A stretch of 64,000 nucleotides of DNA from Chrysomallon squamiferum (Eukaryota; Mollusca; Gastropoda; Neomphalida; Peltospiridae): NCBI GenBank assembly GCA_012295275.1, contig CM022670.1:1312501-1376500 (forward strand), written 5' to 3'. Below, piece by piece: positions 1-17,187 of the stretch. The notes beneath the pieces are model-generated. The model did not search any database and had not been told where the DNA came from. It was given only the letters and a program-made list of their open reading frames with translations. A program made the position numbers and the translations under genes. Position 1 is the first letter of the stretch. Each line of letters begins with the position of its first letter.

Positions 1-783
1 TGTGTAAAATAGCAAACAGCTATACTACTGTGTAAAACAGCAAACAGCTATACTACTGTGTAAAACAGCAAACAGCTATACTACTGTATAAAACAGCAAA
101 CAGCTATACTACTGTGTAAAACAGCAAACAGCTATACTACTGTGTAAAACAGCAAACAGCTATACTACTGTGTAAAAAAATAAACAGCAAACTATACTGT
201 GTAAAAAAAGCAAAAGCTAAAAATCGCAAACAGCTATACTATTGTAAAAATCAGCAAACAGCTATACTACTGTGTAAAACAGCAAACAGCTATACTACTG
301 TGTAAAACAGCAAACAGCTATACTACTGTGTAAAACAGCAAACAGCTATACTACTGTGTAAAACAGCAAACAGCTATACTGCTGTGTAAAACAGCAAACA
401 GCTATACTATTGTATAAAATCGCAAACAGCTATACTACTGTGTAAAACAGCAAACAGCTATACTACTGTGTAAAACAGCAAACAGCTATACTACTGTCTA
501 AAATAGCAAACAGCTATACTACTGTGTAAAACAGCAAACAGCTATACTACTGTGTAAAACAGCAAACAGCTATACTACTGTGTAAAACAGCAAACAGCTA
601 TACTATTGTATAAAATCGCAAACAGCTATACTACTGTCTAAAACAGCAAACAGCTATACTACTGTATAAAACAGCAAACAGCTATACTACTGTATAAAAT
701 AGCAAACAGCTATACTACTGTGTAAAACTAGCAAACAGCTATACTACTGTGTAAAATAGCAAACAGCTATACTATTGTATAAA
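1..783. repeat. 28-bp satellite array, about 27 copies
   Basis: Tandem copies of a 28-bp unit that reads TGTGTAAAACAGC followed by AAACAGCTATACTAC. Most copies are near-identical; variants are mainly G/A and C/T changes, with one disturbed patch at about 170-255 where copies are shortened. The array is cut by the left window edge, so its true length is unknown. It ends at about 783 in ordinary AT-rich sequence. No open frame runs through it. Confidence 0.95.
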
Positions 784-1167
784 ATAATTGTGAATCAATA
801 AAATGCTGTTGGACTTTTTCTTAAAATAACCAAAAAAGAAAGATAACGACGACAACAGCAACAACAACAGTAAAATAATGGTGATGACAATGATGATGAT
901 AAAATAAATAAACAAACAAACAAACCAATAAATAAATAAATGAAAAAGCAAACAAGCATAAATAAATAAATAATAAAATAATGAAATATATTTTCAGTTA
1001 CAATATATTATCATGATTCTCATCAGAAACATTAACTTCATCATTATCAGGTCATCATTTGAATTAAAATTGCTAAAGGTAATAACTGTTGTCCTAGCTG
1101 TTGCGATTTTACCTGAAAATGTTGTCGCAGTATTTATATTAATTGTTGGTGGCATAGTAACAGTCTG
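784..1167. other. AT-rich spacer
   Basis: Non-coding-looking sequence with ACA/ACG-rich and AAAT/AAAC low-complexity stretches (about 840-985). I see no gene here. Confidence 0.6.
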
Positions 1168-1414
1168 TATTTCTGTATTAAATTTTCCAATGGATTCTGT
1201 GAGTGCAACAAACCCGGATATAACAAATATACCAGTTTACGTGAGTGAAATATCGTCTTTTATTATACTGGTAGGAGGAAAGACCCCAAACAAACCCAAA
1301 GACCAGAATGAAATAAGAAAATAGAAAAACTAGTTGAGCCAGTTGCTAAAAATATGTCCAGTCAATGTGAGATCGCCGTATATTTTTATTATTATCACTG
1401 TTGTTGTTGTTCAT

Positions 1415-1477
<63 letters not shown>

Positions 1478-1507
1478 TGATATTATTGTTGTTGTTGTTA
1501 TTATTAC

Positions 1508-1565
<58 letters not shown>

Positions 1566-1566
1566 G
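1168..1566 (+). repeat. Dispersed repeat with ATT tail, copy 1
   Basis: Positions 1168-1353 match, in inverted orientation, the sequence at about 9745-9925. The core GGATATAACAAATATACC through AAAACTAGTTGAGCCAGTT is nearly identical by eye. Both copies are followed on the same side by a long (ATT)n tract (1431-1566 here). A shared body plus a trinucleotide tail suggests a retroposed, SINE-like or LINE-tail family, but I do not recognise the family. The 103-codon frame across the body (1013-1324) does not look like a known protein. Confidence 0.7.
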
Positions 1567-1781
1567 TAATTAGTATTAGTATTAATGTTATTATTTCTAT
1601 TTAGTTATGAATATTCTCTGTCTTATGTTCGTCTCATTAGACTCTGCACTTAGACAAAATTCGGGAACGCACTTTCACGATGCAAACTCTTTAAAAGGCT
1701 GATATTGCTGATCAGTTGATTTTGGTGTTTGCAATGAAACAGAAGTGGTGATGGTATTTCTTTACAAAGTTAAGCAACATT

Positions 1782-1787
1782 TTTATT
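1782..1787 (-). promoter_or_regulatory. Poly(A) signal for cassette B
   Basis: AATAAA on the minus strand, about 155 nt past the stop codon of the cassette ending at 1943. The spacing is usual for an animal 3' UTR. It is inferred only from motif and position. Confidence 0.45.
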
Positions 1788-1942
1788 CACAGAGTTACTA
1801 AAGAACAAGCAAACTCTGATGGAGCAGTTTTAAGTTTTCAAAATTAAAAATATTATTACAAATTAATATTACATAACACTAGCCCGTGTCTTCACATAGA
1901 AACATGTAAATATGTATTTGACGGTGAAGCAAACACAGAAAT

Positions 1943-4179
<2,237 letters not shown>

Positions 4180-4475
4180 CTGTAATAGAATATAATTATT
4201 TATATATATATATTTTAGATTTGAAAATTTATGTATATGTACTTGTGTATGTGAACGTGCGCCTGTCAGTATATGTGAACTATGGATGTATACATATGTA
4301 TATGTGTGTGTTTGTGTGAATTTAAATACGTATGCACATAGATACTTATGTATGCGTGTATGTATACGTGTGAAGGATGTATATATGTGTTTGTTTGTAT
4401 GTATGTATGTACAGGTACTCACGAATGTATGTATGTATAAATCTATTTTAGGACTGAATATGTACATCTGACTAG

Positions 4476-5040
4476 ACTCTGTAGGTAGACATTATTCAGG
4501 TAAACACATTGGCGCAGTCAAACTTCTTTATAAGGCCGATATTGTTGAACAAAATAAAAAAATAGGCAATTGTTATATGTAACAGGTTTCTTCTGTCTTC
4601 ACACCTAAACACAATGTTTCTATGACAACGTGCAAGCAGCAATACATAAAAGAGCTCATTGTAATAACCTGCGGTGTTAAAAGTGCCATCAAGAAACGTT
4701 TACCAAGCTGATTTCCCCTGAAGATTTTGAAAATAACTACACAGGAAAATATAACATTTATTCGTCAATTGCTATAATTTATAGTTTCGATGACCGTATA
4801 AAAGATAGGGTATTTTTATTATACGTTTGAATGGAGTCTGGCGCAAAAACGGGTAAAACGGGTACATTCTTATATACTTACATACAATCGATCGTTACTC
4901 AAGTATATTTGAGGCAGTGAATGGGGATGGATGTATGTCGAGAAAAGTTACAAAGAGGTTTAACTGTATTCCTCAACAATTCATTACTACTAAAATATTT
5001 CTTTGACAGTGAAGCAAACAAAAGAATTTTAATAATCAAA
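4476..5040. repeat. 3' flank of gene A, duplicated at 1632
   Basis: From 4476 the sequence (AGACTCTGTAGGTAGAC onward) aligns with 1632-1710, so one tandem duplication unit starts near here. The stretch 4776-4930 is also a dispersed repeat shared with 11240-11405. Minus-strand AATAAA at 4815-4820 and 4757-4762 are candidate poly(A) signals for the gene ending at 5048. Confidence 0.65.
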
Positions 5041-5047
5041 TGATAAG

Positions 5048-7637
<2,590 letters not shown>

Positions 7638-7897
7638 GAGAGCTGTTTTATGTAAGAATCTGAAACAGCATGTAGAAACAACTAGCTTATATATATATTA
7701 TCATATATCTGGGAGTGTATATATATACATATATATATACTCCTAGATGCTGTTGCGAGATAATAAATACACAGGCAGGTTATTAAAAATATGATAATGA
7801 TGCTGAATGCGTCATATTTCACATAATTCATATTACGTATCATCTTTTTGAGACATCTCGATTTTTAATTTCATTATTTTATTTTTTATTATATATT

Positions 7898-8256
7898 TTA
7901 TTTTTTATTACTGGATACATTGAGAGTCCACTCATCTGCTCTGTAACATCCGAAAAATGATTTTACAGATCCCCATCTAGAGTCGAGATACTTCAACAAG
8001 CCGACTGTGTCTTCACCTCTTGACAAAACTAAAACAACAGGTTTCCAGCTTTCTCCTTTGATGTACGTATTTGTCGTTCCCGCTGATGCAGGTCTTGTGT
8101 GGACATTACCTTCGTAGTTGCTCAAGACGTGGACATCGTATTTTCCTCGTTCAACGTTGTTGACGCAGCTGTGAAGCTTTTGAGCAAAACCGTTGTACTT
8201 TGCTATGGCAACTGCACTGGGATTATCAGGAATTATCTTACAGTTTCCTACATCGG
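7898..8256 (-). CDS. Terminal exon of a third, shortened family member
   Basis: Minus-strand exon starting after an acceptor (TCTGGTTTTCGCAG) in the same phase 1 as domain exon 1 of the two sister copies, open for 118 codons to TAA. It keeps the family landmarks: D-x3-C near the start, SCVNN, YDVHVLSNYEG, KPVVLVLSRG, and at the end WGSVKSFFGCYRADEWTL, which matches FGHVTSFTGTFRADYW. About 50 residues between KPVVLVL and the final LL-x12-SF motif are absent, including the place where the sisters have an intron. It is therefore a shortened, intron-less version of the domain. I could not find its upstream exons in 8300-12000. AATAAA motifs overlap and follow the stop. It could be a functional divergent paralogue or a truncated copy. 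Confidence 0.65.
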
Positions 8257-8299
8257 CTGCGAAAACCAGAATAGAAATATCTAAAGTATTTGGCAAATC

Positions 8300-9545
8300 T
8301 AATAATAATAATAATCATAATCATAATCATAATAATTACAATACTACTACTAATAATAATAATAATAATAATAGTAATAATAATAGTAATAGTAATAAAA
8401 ATAGGAACGACAACAATAGTATCAACAGCAACAACAACAACAGCAATAATCATAATTTCCCCACTAGTGGGCAGTGATATTTGTAAATGTTATACAGACT
8501 GACCAGTGTCCATTTCCTGGTCTTTGAAATTTTGTTGAAAGTGTTAACCAATATATGTCAGATATTTGTGTTGTAGTTTAGACAACTGAAGATATGCTCT
8601 GATTTTAAACTGTGAAATTAATGTATTTTTAAAAATAGTAGTCTATATCGTATCAGTAATATTTGTCGAGAATTTCTTGTTCTCTTCTAGAAAAATCGAA
8701 AAAGAAGAGGAGACTCAGTGCTAGAAAAAACAAATGAATAAACAAAGAAACAACGATAGAATGACTGATAAATATCGAAAGCATAAAAGATAATTTTAGA
8801 AAACAATTATGGTGAATATTTATGCACTTTCAAATTTCCTATTTGTATTAAAATAAATTTTAAGTGAATCATTTTCAAACAAAAAGTTAACATCAGAAAA
8901 TAAACTAAAGATAAATGAATGGATGAATGAATGAATAAATAAATAATTAAAAAAAACAATAAATAATTAAAAAAAAAAAAACTAGTACTACTCCAAAGAG
9001 AAAAAGAAAATTAATACAAATGAAAAAAATGTTAACGAACATAATGTGAACCTAAATACATCTAAGGAGTTTGTTATCAGATTTCTGTTACAAACAAACT
9101 CTTGTTCTGTCTACATGTGTATTAAAATTCAACAAGCAAACTATTCCACATCGTGATTTTAATTACTAAGTTCTTTGTTCTTGTAAAATTCTACTGCCTC
9201 CATCTTCGGTTTGCAGGTCAAAGGTGTATATTTGCATTTGAGTTTATAAAAATAAAATCTGCATTTAGAGATTGGTCGACAAATCGCCGAGTATGATGTT
9301 TCATTGTCAAGTCACTTTGGTCATCTTACACTGAGCCTATTGTCCGCAGTCTGAAACTTGAGTAACTAGAAACAATCATCTTGTCTTTTTTCTGTCTTCC
9401 AAAAAAGAGTCGTAACGTAACGCGCTGTAGTTGTTTCCCCTGATAAACAAAACCTTGAATGTAATTACGATACAAACAATGAGAGGAAACAACTGGATGG
9501 AAATTTATTCTGAAATTTTATCTGACCGCTTGATTTATAGTTCTG
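8300..9545. other. Non-coding stretch upstream of third family member
   Basis: AAT/CAT/ACA low-complexity repeat at 8300-8455, then AT-rich sequence with AAAT and GAAT runs (8920-8985). I looked for the missing leader, microexon and cysteine exon of the neighbouring gene on the minus strand and saw none. Confidence 0.5.
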
Positions 9546-9559
9546 TCATCAACCGGTGA

Positions 9560-9631
<72 letters not shown>

Positions 9632-9925
9632 CATAATAATCATAATCATAATCATAATAATAATAATAATAATCATAACATGAACAACAACAACAAATAA
9701 TAATAATAAAATTATACAGCGATGTCACAAAGACTAGACGTATTTTTAGTAACTGGCTCAACTAGTTTTTCTATTTTCTTATTTCATTCTGGTCTTGGGT
9801 TTGTTTGGGGTCTTTCCCTCCTACCAGTATAATAAAAGACGTTATTTCACTCACGTAAACAGGTATATTTGTTATATCCGTGCTAAGTCATTATTTATCG
9901 GAATTGGACAATACAGAGACTAAAA
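9560..9925 (-). repeat. Dispersed repeat with AAT tail, copy 2 (inverted)
   Basis: Positions 9745-9925, read on the minus strand, match 1168-1353; the flanking (AAT)n at 9560-9690 is the equivalent of the (ATT)n tail at 1431-1566. The two copies face each other around the secreted-protein cluster. Confidence 0.7.
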
Positions 9926-10136
9926 ATATATTTTAAAAAAATAACAAAAATCAGAACAAAACAGCATAGTAAAATGAATTTGTCTCAAGGATGGTCGTTT
10001 ATAATATAAAATCCCAGTTATCATCGTAAGAAATAAGCTGTGTGAAGCGATGATCGTGTAGACAAATTCCGCATACAACCCTCAGTCTCTTGTGCCTGCA
10101 TAAACGTTTATTACTTACATACTGCCATGTTATATA

Positions 10137-10718
10137 TACTACTCAAACGAAGTTAAGGGCCAGAAATATTTGAGAAAATAAAAATAAGCTAATATGCTAA
10201 AATTGTGACGACCCAAGCCATAACTGAACTGGAGTAAGAACTGTGACTCATCTGTGAATAATGTCTCTGCCCACTGCCCACGTGTCCACCTGATGTGACG
10301 TCTGCGCAAATGAAGGCGAGCCAGATATCAGACTACATGACGCAGACATCGCAAACGATTCCTACTCGTCAGACGCACTGTTGTCTATAGCAGCTCTGAG
10401 TTGATCACGAAAATCGCCGTGCGGTCACAAAACGCTGTCACAGCGTCGATATCATCAGGAAACGTCTTCTCGTGCTGTTGTTGATCGTGATCTTCCAGAA
10501 CGGGAGTGATACTGAATAGAAGTAGTCGTCCTGAACCGCTTCCAGAGTCTACAGATATCACCTTGGTTTACATTTAGACACTGAGCCGCAGATCTTTGAG
10601 TGTGTTCATCTTGTCTAAATGACAACAGTAAAGTCAATAATCCTGTCTGGCCTAAAAAGAACACACTTTCAAAAATGATCAAAAAGTTCCTTTGAGTCTT
10701 AACTTCTTTTGAGTAGTG
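10137..10718 (-). mobile_element. Tc1-like transposon remnant with both inverted ends
   Basis: Minus-strand translation gives a Tc1 transposase fragment. The helix-turn-helix region reads LNVNQGDICRLWKRF and continues as HSRSGRSRST. After a frameshift and a stop it reads RRRHIRWTRGQWAETLFTDES, where TDES carries the first DDE-type catalytic aspartate region. The rest of the catalytic domain is missing. Ends are inverted: ACTACTCAAACGAAGTTAAG from 10138 and, on the other strand, CACTACTCAAAAGAAGTTAAG from 10718, each flanked by TA, the Tc1/mariner target site. At 582 bp it is an internally deleted, dead copy. Confidence 0.85.
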
Positions 10719-11040
10719 TATATAAATATAAAGCGATAAAGATGACAGATACATAATTTAAATCATATATCATGGTTTTGAAACATCTGAGTTTTTATTT
10801 TCGTCGTTATATTTTGATATAATTGTTTTTTTTATAGTCATTGTTACATATAATATACCAGTACACATTCTGCAGATATAAGGATTCCGAACATTTCACT
10901 ATATACAAAATATTTTAAATAAACGACATCCTCTCCGAATTTATCATAAATTGAAGTAGACGGCTACGGCGTTGTTTTTCTACGTTTTATCACGAACTTA
11001 CTGATTTTAGATAAATCATCTCTTTACTTTAAATGAAAAA

Positions 11041-11220
11041 GTGACTGAATGAATGAATGAACGAATGAGTCAGTGTATGTGTGTGTTAGTAAATGACTGT
11101 GAGTGAATGACAGTGAGTGAAGGAGTGAGTGAGTGAAGGACTGAGTGAGTGAAGGACTGAGTGAGTGAGCGAGGGAATGATTAATGAAGGAATGAGTGTA
11201 TGAATGAACGAGTGAGTTGA
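11041..11220. repeat. Degenerate GAGT/GAAT repeat
   Basis: Interrupted tetranucleotide array of GAAT, GAGT and GAGTGAAGGACT units. No coding value. Confidence 0.85.
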
Positions 11221-11239
11221 GAAAAAATATTGTGAAATA

Positions 11240-11405
11240 CTGTAATTTATAGTTTTGATGATCGTATAAAAGATCGGGTATTTTTACTACACGTTTGAAC
11301 AGAATCTGTGGCCCGGCGCTTACCTGGAAAGAAGGGTAAAACGGGTACATCTTTATTTACTTACATACAGACGATCGTTGTTCAAGTATAGGTGGAGGCG
11401 GTGAA
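11240..11405. repeat. Dispersed repeat copy (partner at 4776-4930)
   Basis: Shares TTTGATGATCGTATAAAAGA, GGGTATTTTTACTACACGTT and GGGTAAAACGGGTACAT with 4776-4930 in the same orientation. The stretch just before the Tc1 end region (about 10750-10815) also resembles 7830-7885, so a larger, decayed duplication of the gene-cluster flank may be present. Confidence 0.6.
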
Positions 11406-12358
11406 CAGGTATTTTGTAAAGGAGTATCTTATGCATGTGTAATTTATTGCATCATAACATTGTATATATTATTTTATTTACTTTTTGTTGTCCAGTAAAA
11501 ATTTAAAATTTAGAATCATTATTTCATATGTATATCAATGCTTAAAACATAATGTTTTATATTCACTGGTTTCTTAATCTGGAAATAACGAGAATATTTT
11601 AAAAGTCCATAAAAACGATACACATTTGATTTGTACTTGATACAAGATATTTGCAGATTGTAATATTACACAACAAATAAATATCTTAAAACAAATGTCT
11701 GTCTCTCACACATGCATGCACACTGTGAATGTGTAACAGTTACAGTGAGACAAATGAAGAAGTAACTTCCATTTAAACAACAAATCACCAGAATGCTCCT
11801 TGTAAACTGCGTGAAAATATATACACCGGGCTTTCTGTTATGGGATAACTCTCGAAAACCTATGACAAATCGCCCGTATTTGAGTTGTCTGCCGCTGAAT
11901 TACTTCTCCAAAAAAAAAAAAAAATTTTTTTTAAAAAAGTCCATGTTTCACGCAGACTCAGTCTTTGTATTATATTTATAAATCCTATTTCATTAACAAC
12001 TGTTTATTTTCTTTCCCGTACGTTAACCCTTAATTACTGTCATAATTGTCGTCTTTGGCAACAGCTACAACAATATCATAATAATTAATACATTTATAAC
12101 AATAATCTTGGTAACAAGATAAAAATGTAGAAATATTAGAGTTTGTAAACAATGATTATCTGAGAGAGGAAGTATTTTAGCTAGTAATTATTTTCCCATC
12201 CCTGGTTATTAGAGAAAAAAAGAAAAGGAAGTATAAACAATTTAACTCATGATCTCACTAGACACATATTTTTTTAAATAAACATGATAGATATTTTATA
12301 CTTAAAAGCGAATACATTTTACATTACATTACAATTAAAAACAAAATATGATTTAATA

Positions 12359-12404
<46 letters not shown>

Positions 12405-13440
12405 ATCTCTCTCTCTCTCGATCTCTGTTATTCACCCTCGTATGTTTCCTGTCTTCCTCTTTATCTCCTATTCTCACATATTTACACGTACACGCGTGAA
12501 ATCAGCACCATTACACACAAACAAAACAGCATCGATTGTTCAGTAATATCGATGTCGTCCGTTTATTTACGCATGCACACAAAACGAAAATAAAACTCAC
12601 ACTTATTTTTAGTTCAAAATCGTCAGACTGAAAGTCAAGGTCGAAAAACAAACAAGATAAGGGATAATTTTTATCCGATTTGTTACTGATATTCCAAACA
12701 TAAACTATCTCTGACTGAATAATAAATATTATTTTTCTAAATTTCCTTTCTCCTGTGTGACCGATATGTTGTCGAAGTGAAACAGCAGGCTGATACAGAG
12801 AGTCTGGTTGTGTTTCCATTCGGAGTCGCAGAGCAAACCTGCAATTTGTGAACAGGAAAAAAAAATAGATAAAATAAACAATGCAATAGAGATGTTTATT
12901 TATTTCTGGGGTTTTTTATGAGTCTTTTTTTTTTTTTTTTTTTTTTTGTAAAGATTCGTTGTTTTTGCTTGTATTCTGTTGTTATTGTTGTGATTTTGGG
13001 CTTTTTTTTTTTCTCGTTTGTTTCTTGCTTTTTTTTTTTTTTCTAGGTTGTTTTTTGTTTATGATTTTAAATGATTATTATTTCATTTTTTTAATGTTTT
13101 TTTTTGTTGTTGTTGTTGTTTTAATTATTTTATTTCTTTTACAACTGTAACTTATAAATCTTCTTTTTTAACCAGAAAATTTGTTCCTTTCATCATTCTT
13201 TAACTTCGCTTTCAATCAAAAAAGGAATCATTTTAAAATAAAAAAAACAAACAAGTGAAAAAAGAAACAAAAGAAGATAAAAGAATGGCAAAATGAAGAA
13301 AGAAAGAAAAGAGAGAAAAAGAGAAGAAAGAGAGAGAGAGAGAGAGAGAAAGAAGAGAAAAGAATGGCAAAAAAAGAACATACAAAGACATACATACATT
13401 CATAAATATATAGAGATGGAGAAAGATGCAAACATACATA
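11406..13440. other. Non-coding stretch with CT, poly(T) and GAAA tracts
   Basis: Nothing gene-like. Contains (CT)n at 12359-12420, poly(T) at 12925-12947, GTT/TTTC-rich sequence at 12955-13135 and purine-rich GAAA/GAGA sequence at 13250-13370. Confidence 0.6.
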
Positions 13441-13456
13441 CAAACATACATAGGAG

Positions 13457-13458
<2 letters not shown>

Positions 13459-13529
<71 letters not shown>
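13459..13529. repeat. (AG)n microsatellite
   Basis: Nearly perfect AG array of about 35 units. Confidence 0.95.
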
Positions 13530-13532
<3 letters not shown>

Positions 13533-13562
13533 CAGTGTGCGGTGCTGAAAGATCTTCCTGAA

Positions 13563-13625
13563 GGCGTAACCAATCACAACAATTGTTACGTGTGAAGCGT
13601 AACCAATCACATTAATTCTTACATC
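13563..13625. repeat. Two direct copies of a 34-bp unit with CCAAT
   Basis: GCGTAACCAATCACA and GCGTAACCAATCACATT recur 34 bp apart, each followed by an AATT and TTAC ending. The CCAATCA core matches the NF-Y-type CCAAT box, but no promoter is evident next to it. Confidence 0.5.
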
Positions 13626-14515
13626 TCACAAAATATATCTCGTTCCCGTGACACAGTTGTTAGGTATTAAACCGTATTCTTCTAGACTAATACAGGCGGT
13701 ATTTCGACACGTTACGTCACGGAAGAAGACGATTAATAACGAAGCTGTGTCACTAAGACCAGTTGATAGCTTTATGCTGAGAGGATATGGAGCGGAATAA
13801 GGTACGAGTATCAGTTTCAAAGAAAAATGGGACAAGGAGCTTGAGCCGTCTTATTTCTTTTTATAGATTCGTGAAAACCAGAATAAAAACAGGACGATTT
13901 ACATTTACACCATGCTGGGATGATCTCTGATGTGACGTGTTAATTTGATTGATTATTTGTACTCGATAACAGTTTTAGTTTACTGCTCAAACTGTGAACA
14001 TTTGAAAATTCTAGAGTAGTTTTTTTTTTTTACAAAACCAGAAACACTGTTTACCTTTAATTTAATTGCAATTTTTATTATTTATTTTTTTATTTTTTTA
14101 TTTTTTTATTTATTTATTCATGTTTCTTATTTTTATTTTTATTTGTGGTTTTTTTACTTTTTGTTGTTGTTTTTGTTTTGGCAGATCTGTTGTTGTTGTT
14201 TGTTTTTTTTTTTTTTTTTTTTTCATTCTCTTTAAAGCACGTCATACTCATTCAAAATACGTACTGTAGAAAACATTATTTTGCAAGTAAGATGGCTTAA
14301 GAAAGTCACTAATTAGTACTAACGGCATTATAACTGATACCAGGATCCCCTACTCAGAAATCACTTACAAGATGTAAAACCACTTCACCCTCTTTTCTCT
14401 CCAGCTAATTAACATATTGACATTGTTTTGACAGACAGCCGAAGATGTTTTAGCTCGGTGCCCACGATGTATGTACCTGGACATTCAGCGAATAAACACA
14501 TTACTTTACATTATG
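13626..14515. other. Non-coding stretch
   Basis: T-rich with poly(T) runs near 14020 and 14200-14223 and GTTT/ATTT sequence between them. No gene seen. Confidence 0.55.
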
Positions 14516-14517
14516 TA

Positions 14518-14518
<1 letters not shown>

Positions 14519-14585
<67 letters not shown>
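14519..14585. repeat. (GT)n microsatellite
   Basis: About 32 GT units, flanked by GTAT on both sides. Confidence 0.95.
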
Positions 14586-14589
<4 letters not shown>

Positions 14590-14591
<2 letters not shown>

Positions 14592-15457
14592 CACGTTAGT
14601 ATGTAGGTACAAATAATTATTATTACATTAGCACATTTAAAAATTTCACTATCGTGGCCGTATCTATATTGAAGAAAAAGAGGCAGATGCCTCATACTAG
14701 ATTTGACGATTTTTAAAATAAATAAATAAATAAAATAATAATAATTAATACAAACATTTTATTTACAAAATACAAAAAGAAAATATATCCTCCGATAGAA
14801 ACAATATACTCTGAATGAATTCGTTTTTGTCTACGGTTACCATTTGAAGTCTACCGACATCTAACTGACTTCAAAGACATCAGTTTTTGCCTCATTTCAA
14901 AACGAGTCTAGTTACGGCCATGTTTTGAAATATAAGACTAATATTTGTCTTGTACATACTTGTAGTATAATTATTCATTTTATGAAAGTTACTTTGATTC
15001 ATTAAACATTTTTAGGTTTTCTTAAATATTCTATTATTTGAGATAAAGAATTAAAATAGACGAATAGACGAATTTCGTAACGTGACTGTCCAGCATGACA
15101 TTGATGACGTCATTTTATTATTCGGCAATCTTCGTTTAATTACTTCTGTCACCAAGACTATAGTATAGTAATATTTATATCTTCTAAACGAAAAAAAAAA
15201 AAAAAAAATAATAATAATAATAATAATAATAAATGAATAAATAAATAAATAAATGAATAAATCAAAAATAACAATAATATTATTAATAATAAAAGCAACA
15301 ACAAGAGAAATAATATAACAATTTTATTGTTATGACAGATTGTGTATAATTACATGAAAACGAGGTTCAACGAACTAAAATTTACATATAAAGTATTAAA
15401 ACAGTTAATTTAGAGAAACTTCTCATTCATTTTATTTATTCCTATTTTAATTTTTAG

Positions 15458-15519
<62 letters not shown>

Positions 15520-15886
15520 TTACATTCTTCTTCTTCTTTTTCTTCGTATCCACTAAACAGAAAGTAAATTAATTTTGGTGTAATAAGGACCACTTTTCAG
15601 CAGAAGTATATTTTTGATTGGCATGTGCTAAGGTGAAACTACTTCAAAGATTGTCGTGTACGTTTCCAATTAGATGAACAGTAAATTCTTACAAAGCTTG
15701 AACCTGTTTAACAAGTGCTAGCGGTGTACTAAGTGGATTATCAGTTCTGTTTTACACCATTTCGTTTTCAGTTTAACTGCAGTCTGGTTATTGATACAAC
15801 TTAAGACGGTAATTTACTTAGACAAGCAAATGAACCAGGGTCTTTTCATAATAAACCAGCAAGAAAACAAATCTCTCATTTGAGGC

Positions 15887-15917
<31 letters not shown>

Positions 15918-15929
15918 GCTGTTTTATTA

Positions 15930-15969
<40 letters not shown>

Positions 15970-15971
15970 TT

Positions 15972-16002
<31 letters not shown>

Positions 16003-16415
16003 GGTTCGATATTTTTTATAAATATTTTTTGTAAAAAAAGTAGGAATAATTACGAGTGTAATATTTTCTATTGCTTATATATATGAAGGTCCCTAATTGT
16101 AATTACAGATAGAAGAACTACGATAAACAGAATACTTCAAAATGTTAAACAATAATAAAAATTAAAATCTGTATTTACTTCAGTACAGTTTTATAATACA
16201 TTTTAAGACATCCATTATGTACGTAAAGAGTATGGGATCGTGACTGACGAATAAAATCGTTTTGAACAGTAGGTCGACAGCCAGAAATAAATATAAAAAG
16301 AGATCTTTGGCATGCACGATCTAATTTAGATAAATCCATTCTTTATGATTTACTGCCCAGTCTCTTTTATCTATATTAACATCCGCAAATTAACTATGCT
16401 GTACTTTTGATTTAG
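14590..16415. other. Non-coding stretch with ATT and poly(T) tracts
   Basis: Holds (AAT)n/(AAAT)n at 15205-15260, (ATT)n at 15462-15517, (TTTA)n and (ATT)n then poly(T) at 15888-16002. I see no supported gene. Confidence 0.55.
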
Positions 16416-16418
16416 AAT

Positions 16419-16450
16419 GTATGCGTGCATGCGTGCATGCGTGCGCGCGC
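16419..16450. repeat. Alternating purine-pyrimidine tract
   Basis: GTATGCGTGCATGCGTGCAT followed by GCGTGCGCGCGC. It is a GC-rich alternating run, unusual in this AT-rich window and a classical Z-DNA-prone sequence. Confidence 0.6.
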
Positions 16451-16459
16451 TCATGTGTA

Positions 16460-16875
16460 CAACAATAAAGAGTAACCAGTAAAGATACTTAATTAGGCAC
16501 TGGCAAGGGACGTAACTCGTTTTATGATTTGAAAATAGCTTCAAATGTAAATGAAATAAAATTAATAATAATAATAATAATAATAGAAAAAAAGAGTTAA
16601 AATTCAGATACGATAACAACGTTACCCTGGTAATTGTACAACGCTGAACAATAATACGTGCAATCTGTTTTGTTTCACGGTGCGCTGTTAATAAACAGTA
16701 ACGACCGCAAACAGGATTCTCATACAACAGTCTTCCGTATTTTCCGTAGTCACAGCCAAATTGTTTTTATTTAAAAATCGAAATGATAATTATAATAAAA
16801 TGGGGAAAACGTAATTAAAAGTAATTCATAATTTAACCAATAATAATAATTCACTTCAGCACTAATGCAAAAATC

Positions 16876-16914
<39 letters not shown>

Positions 16915-16995
16915 TCGTTAGTAATAAAATGCAATTCATTTTAACAATATTTACAAAGTCATGGGGACCTATTATCATCAATACACTGTTTACCA
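16460..16995. other. Non-coding stretch with two AAT arrays
   Basis: (AAT)n at 16563-16585 and 16877-16914; otherwise featureless. Confidence 0.55.
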
Positions 16996-17187
16996 TTATT
17001 GATACAAACTCTAAAAGACTTTCCAAATGCAAGTGTTAAATCGTCTCCCTTGAGACTAGAGAGTTCCATCAACTAACTGAGAAATGTTTTACTACTACTA
17101 CTACCACTACTACTACTACTACCACTACTATTACTACTACCACTACTACTACCATTTCTACTACTACTACTACTACTACTACTACTA

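Noticed and set aside
1-783. Regular repeats resembling a CRISPR array
   Set aside because: Units are contiguous with no unique spacers, and the sequence is clearly from an animal genome.
1013-1324. 103-codon hydrophobic frame
   Set aside because: Overlaps the dispersed repeat body, and the inverted copy at 9.8 kb does not preserve it upstream.
11024-11405. ATG followed by a strong donor (CTTTCCAGGTAAGC) on the minus strand
   Set aside because: It lies inside a dispersed repeat, encodes only a few residues with no leader character, and the repeat partner at 4.8 kb lacks the donor.
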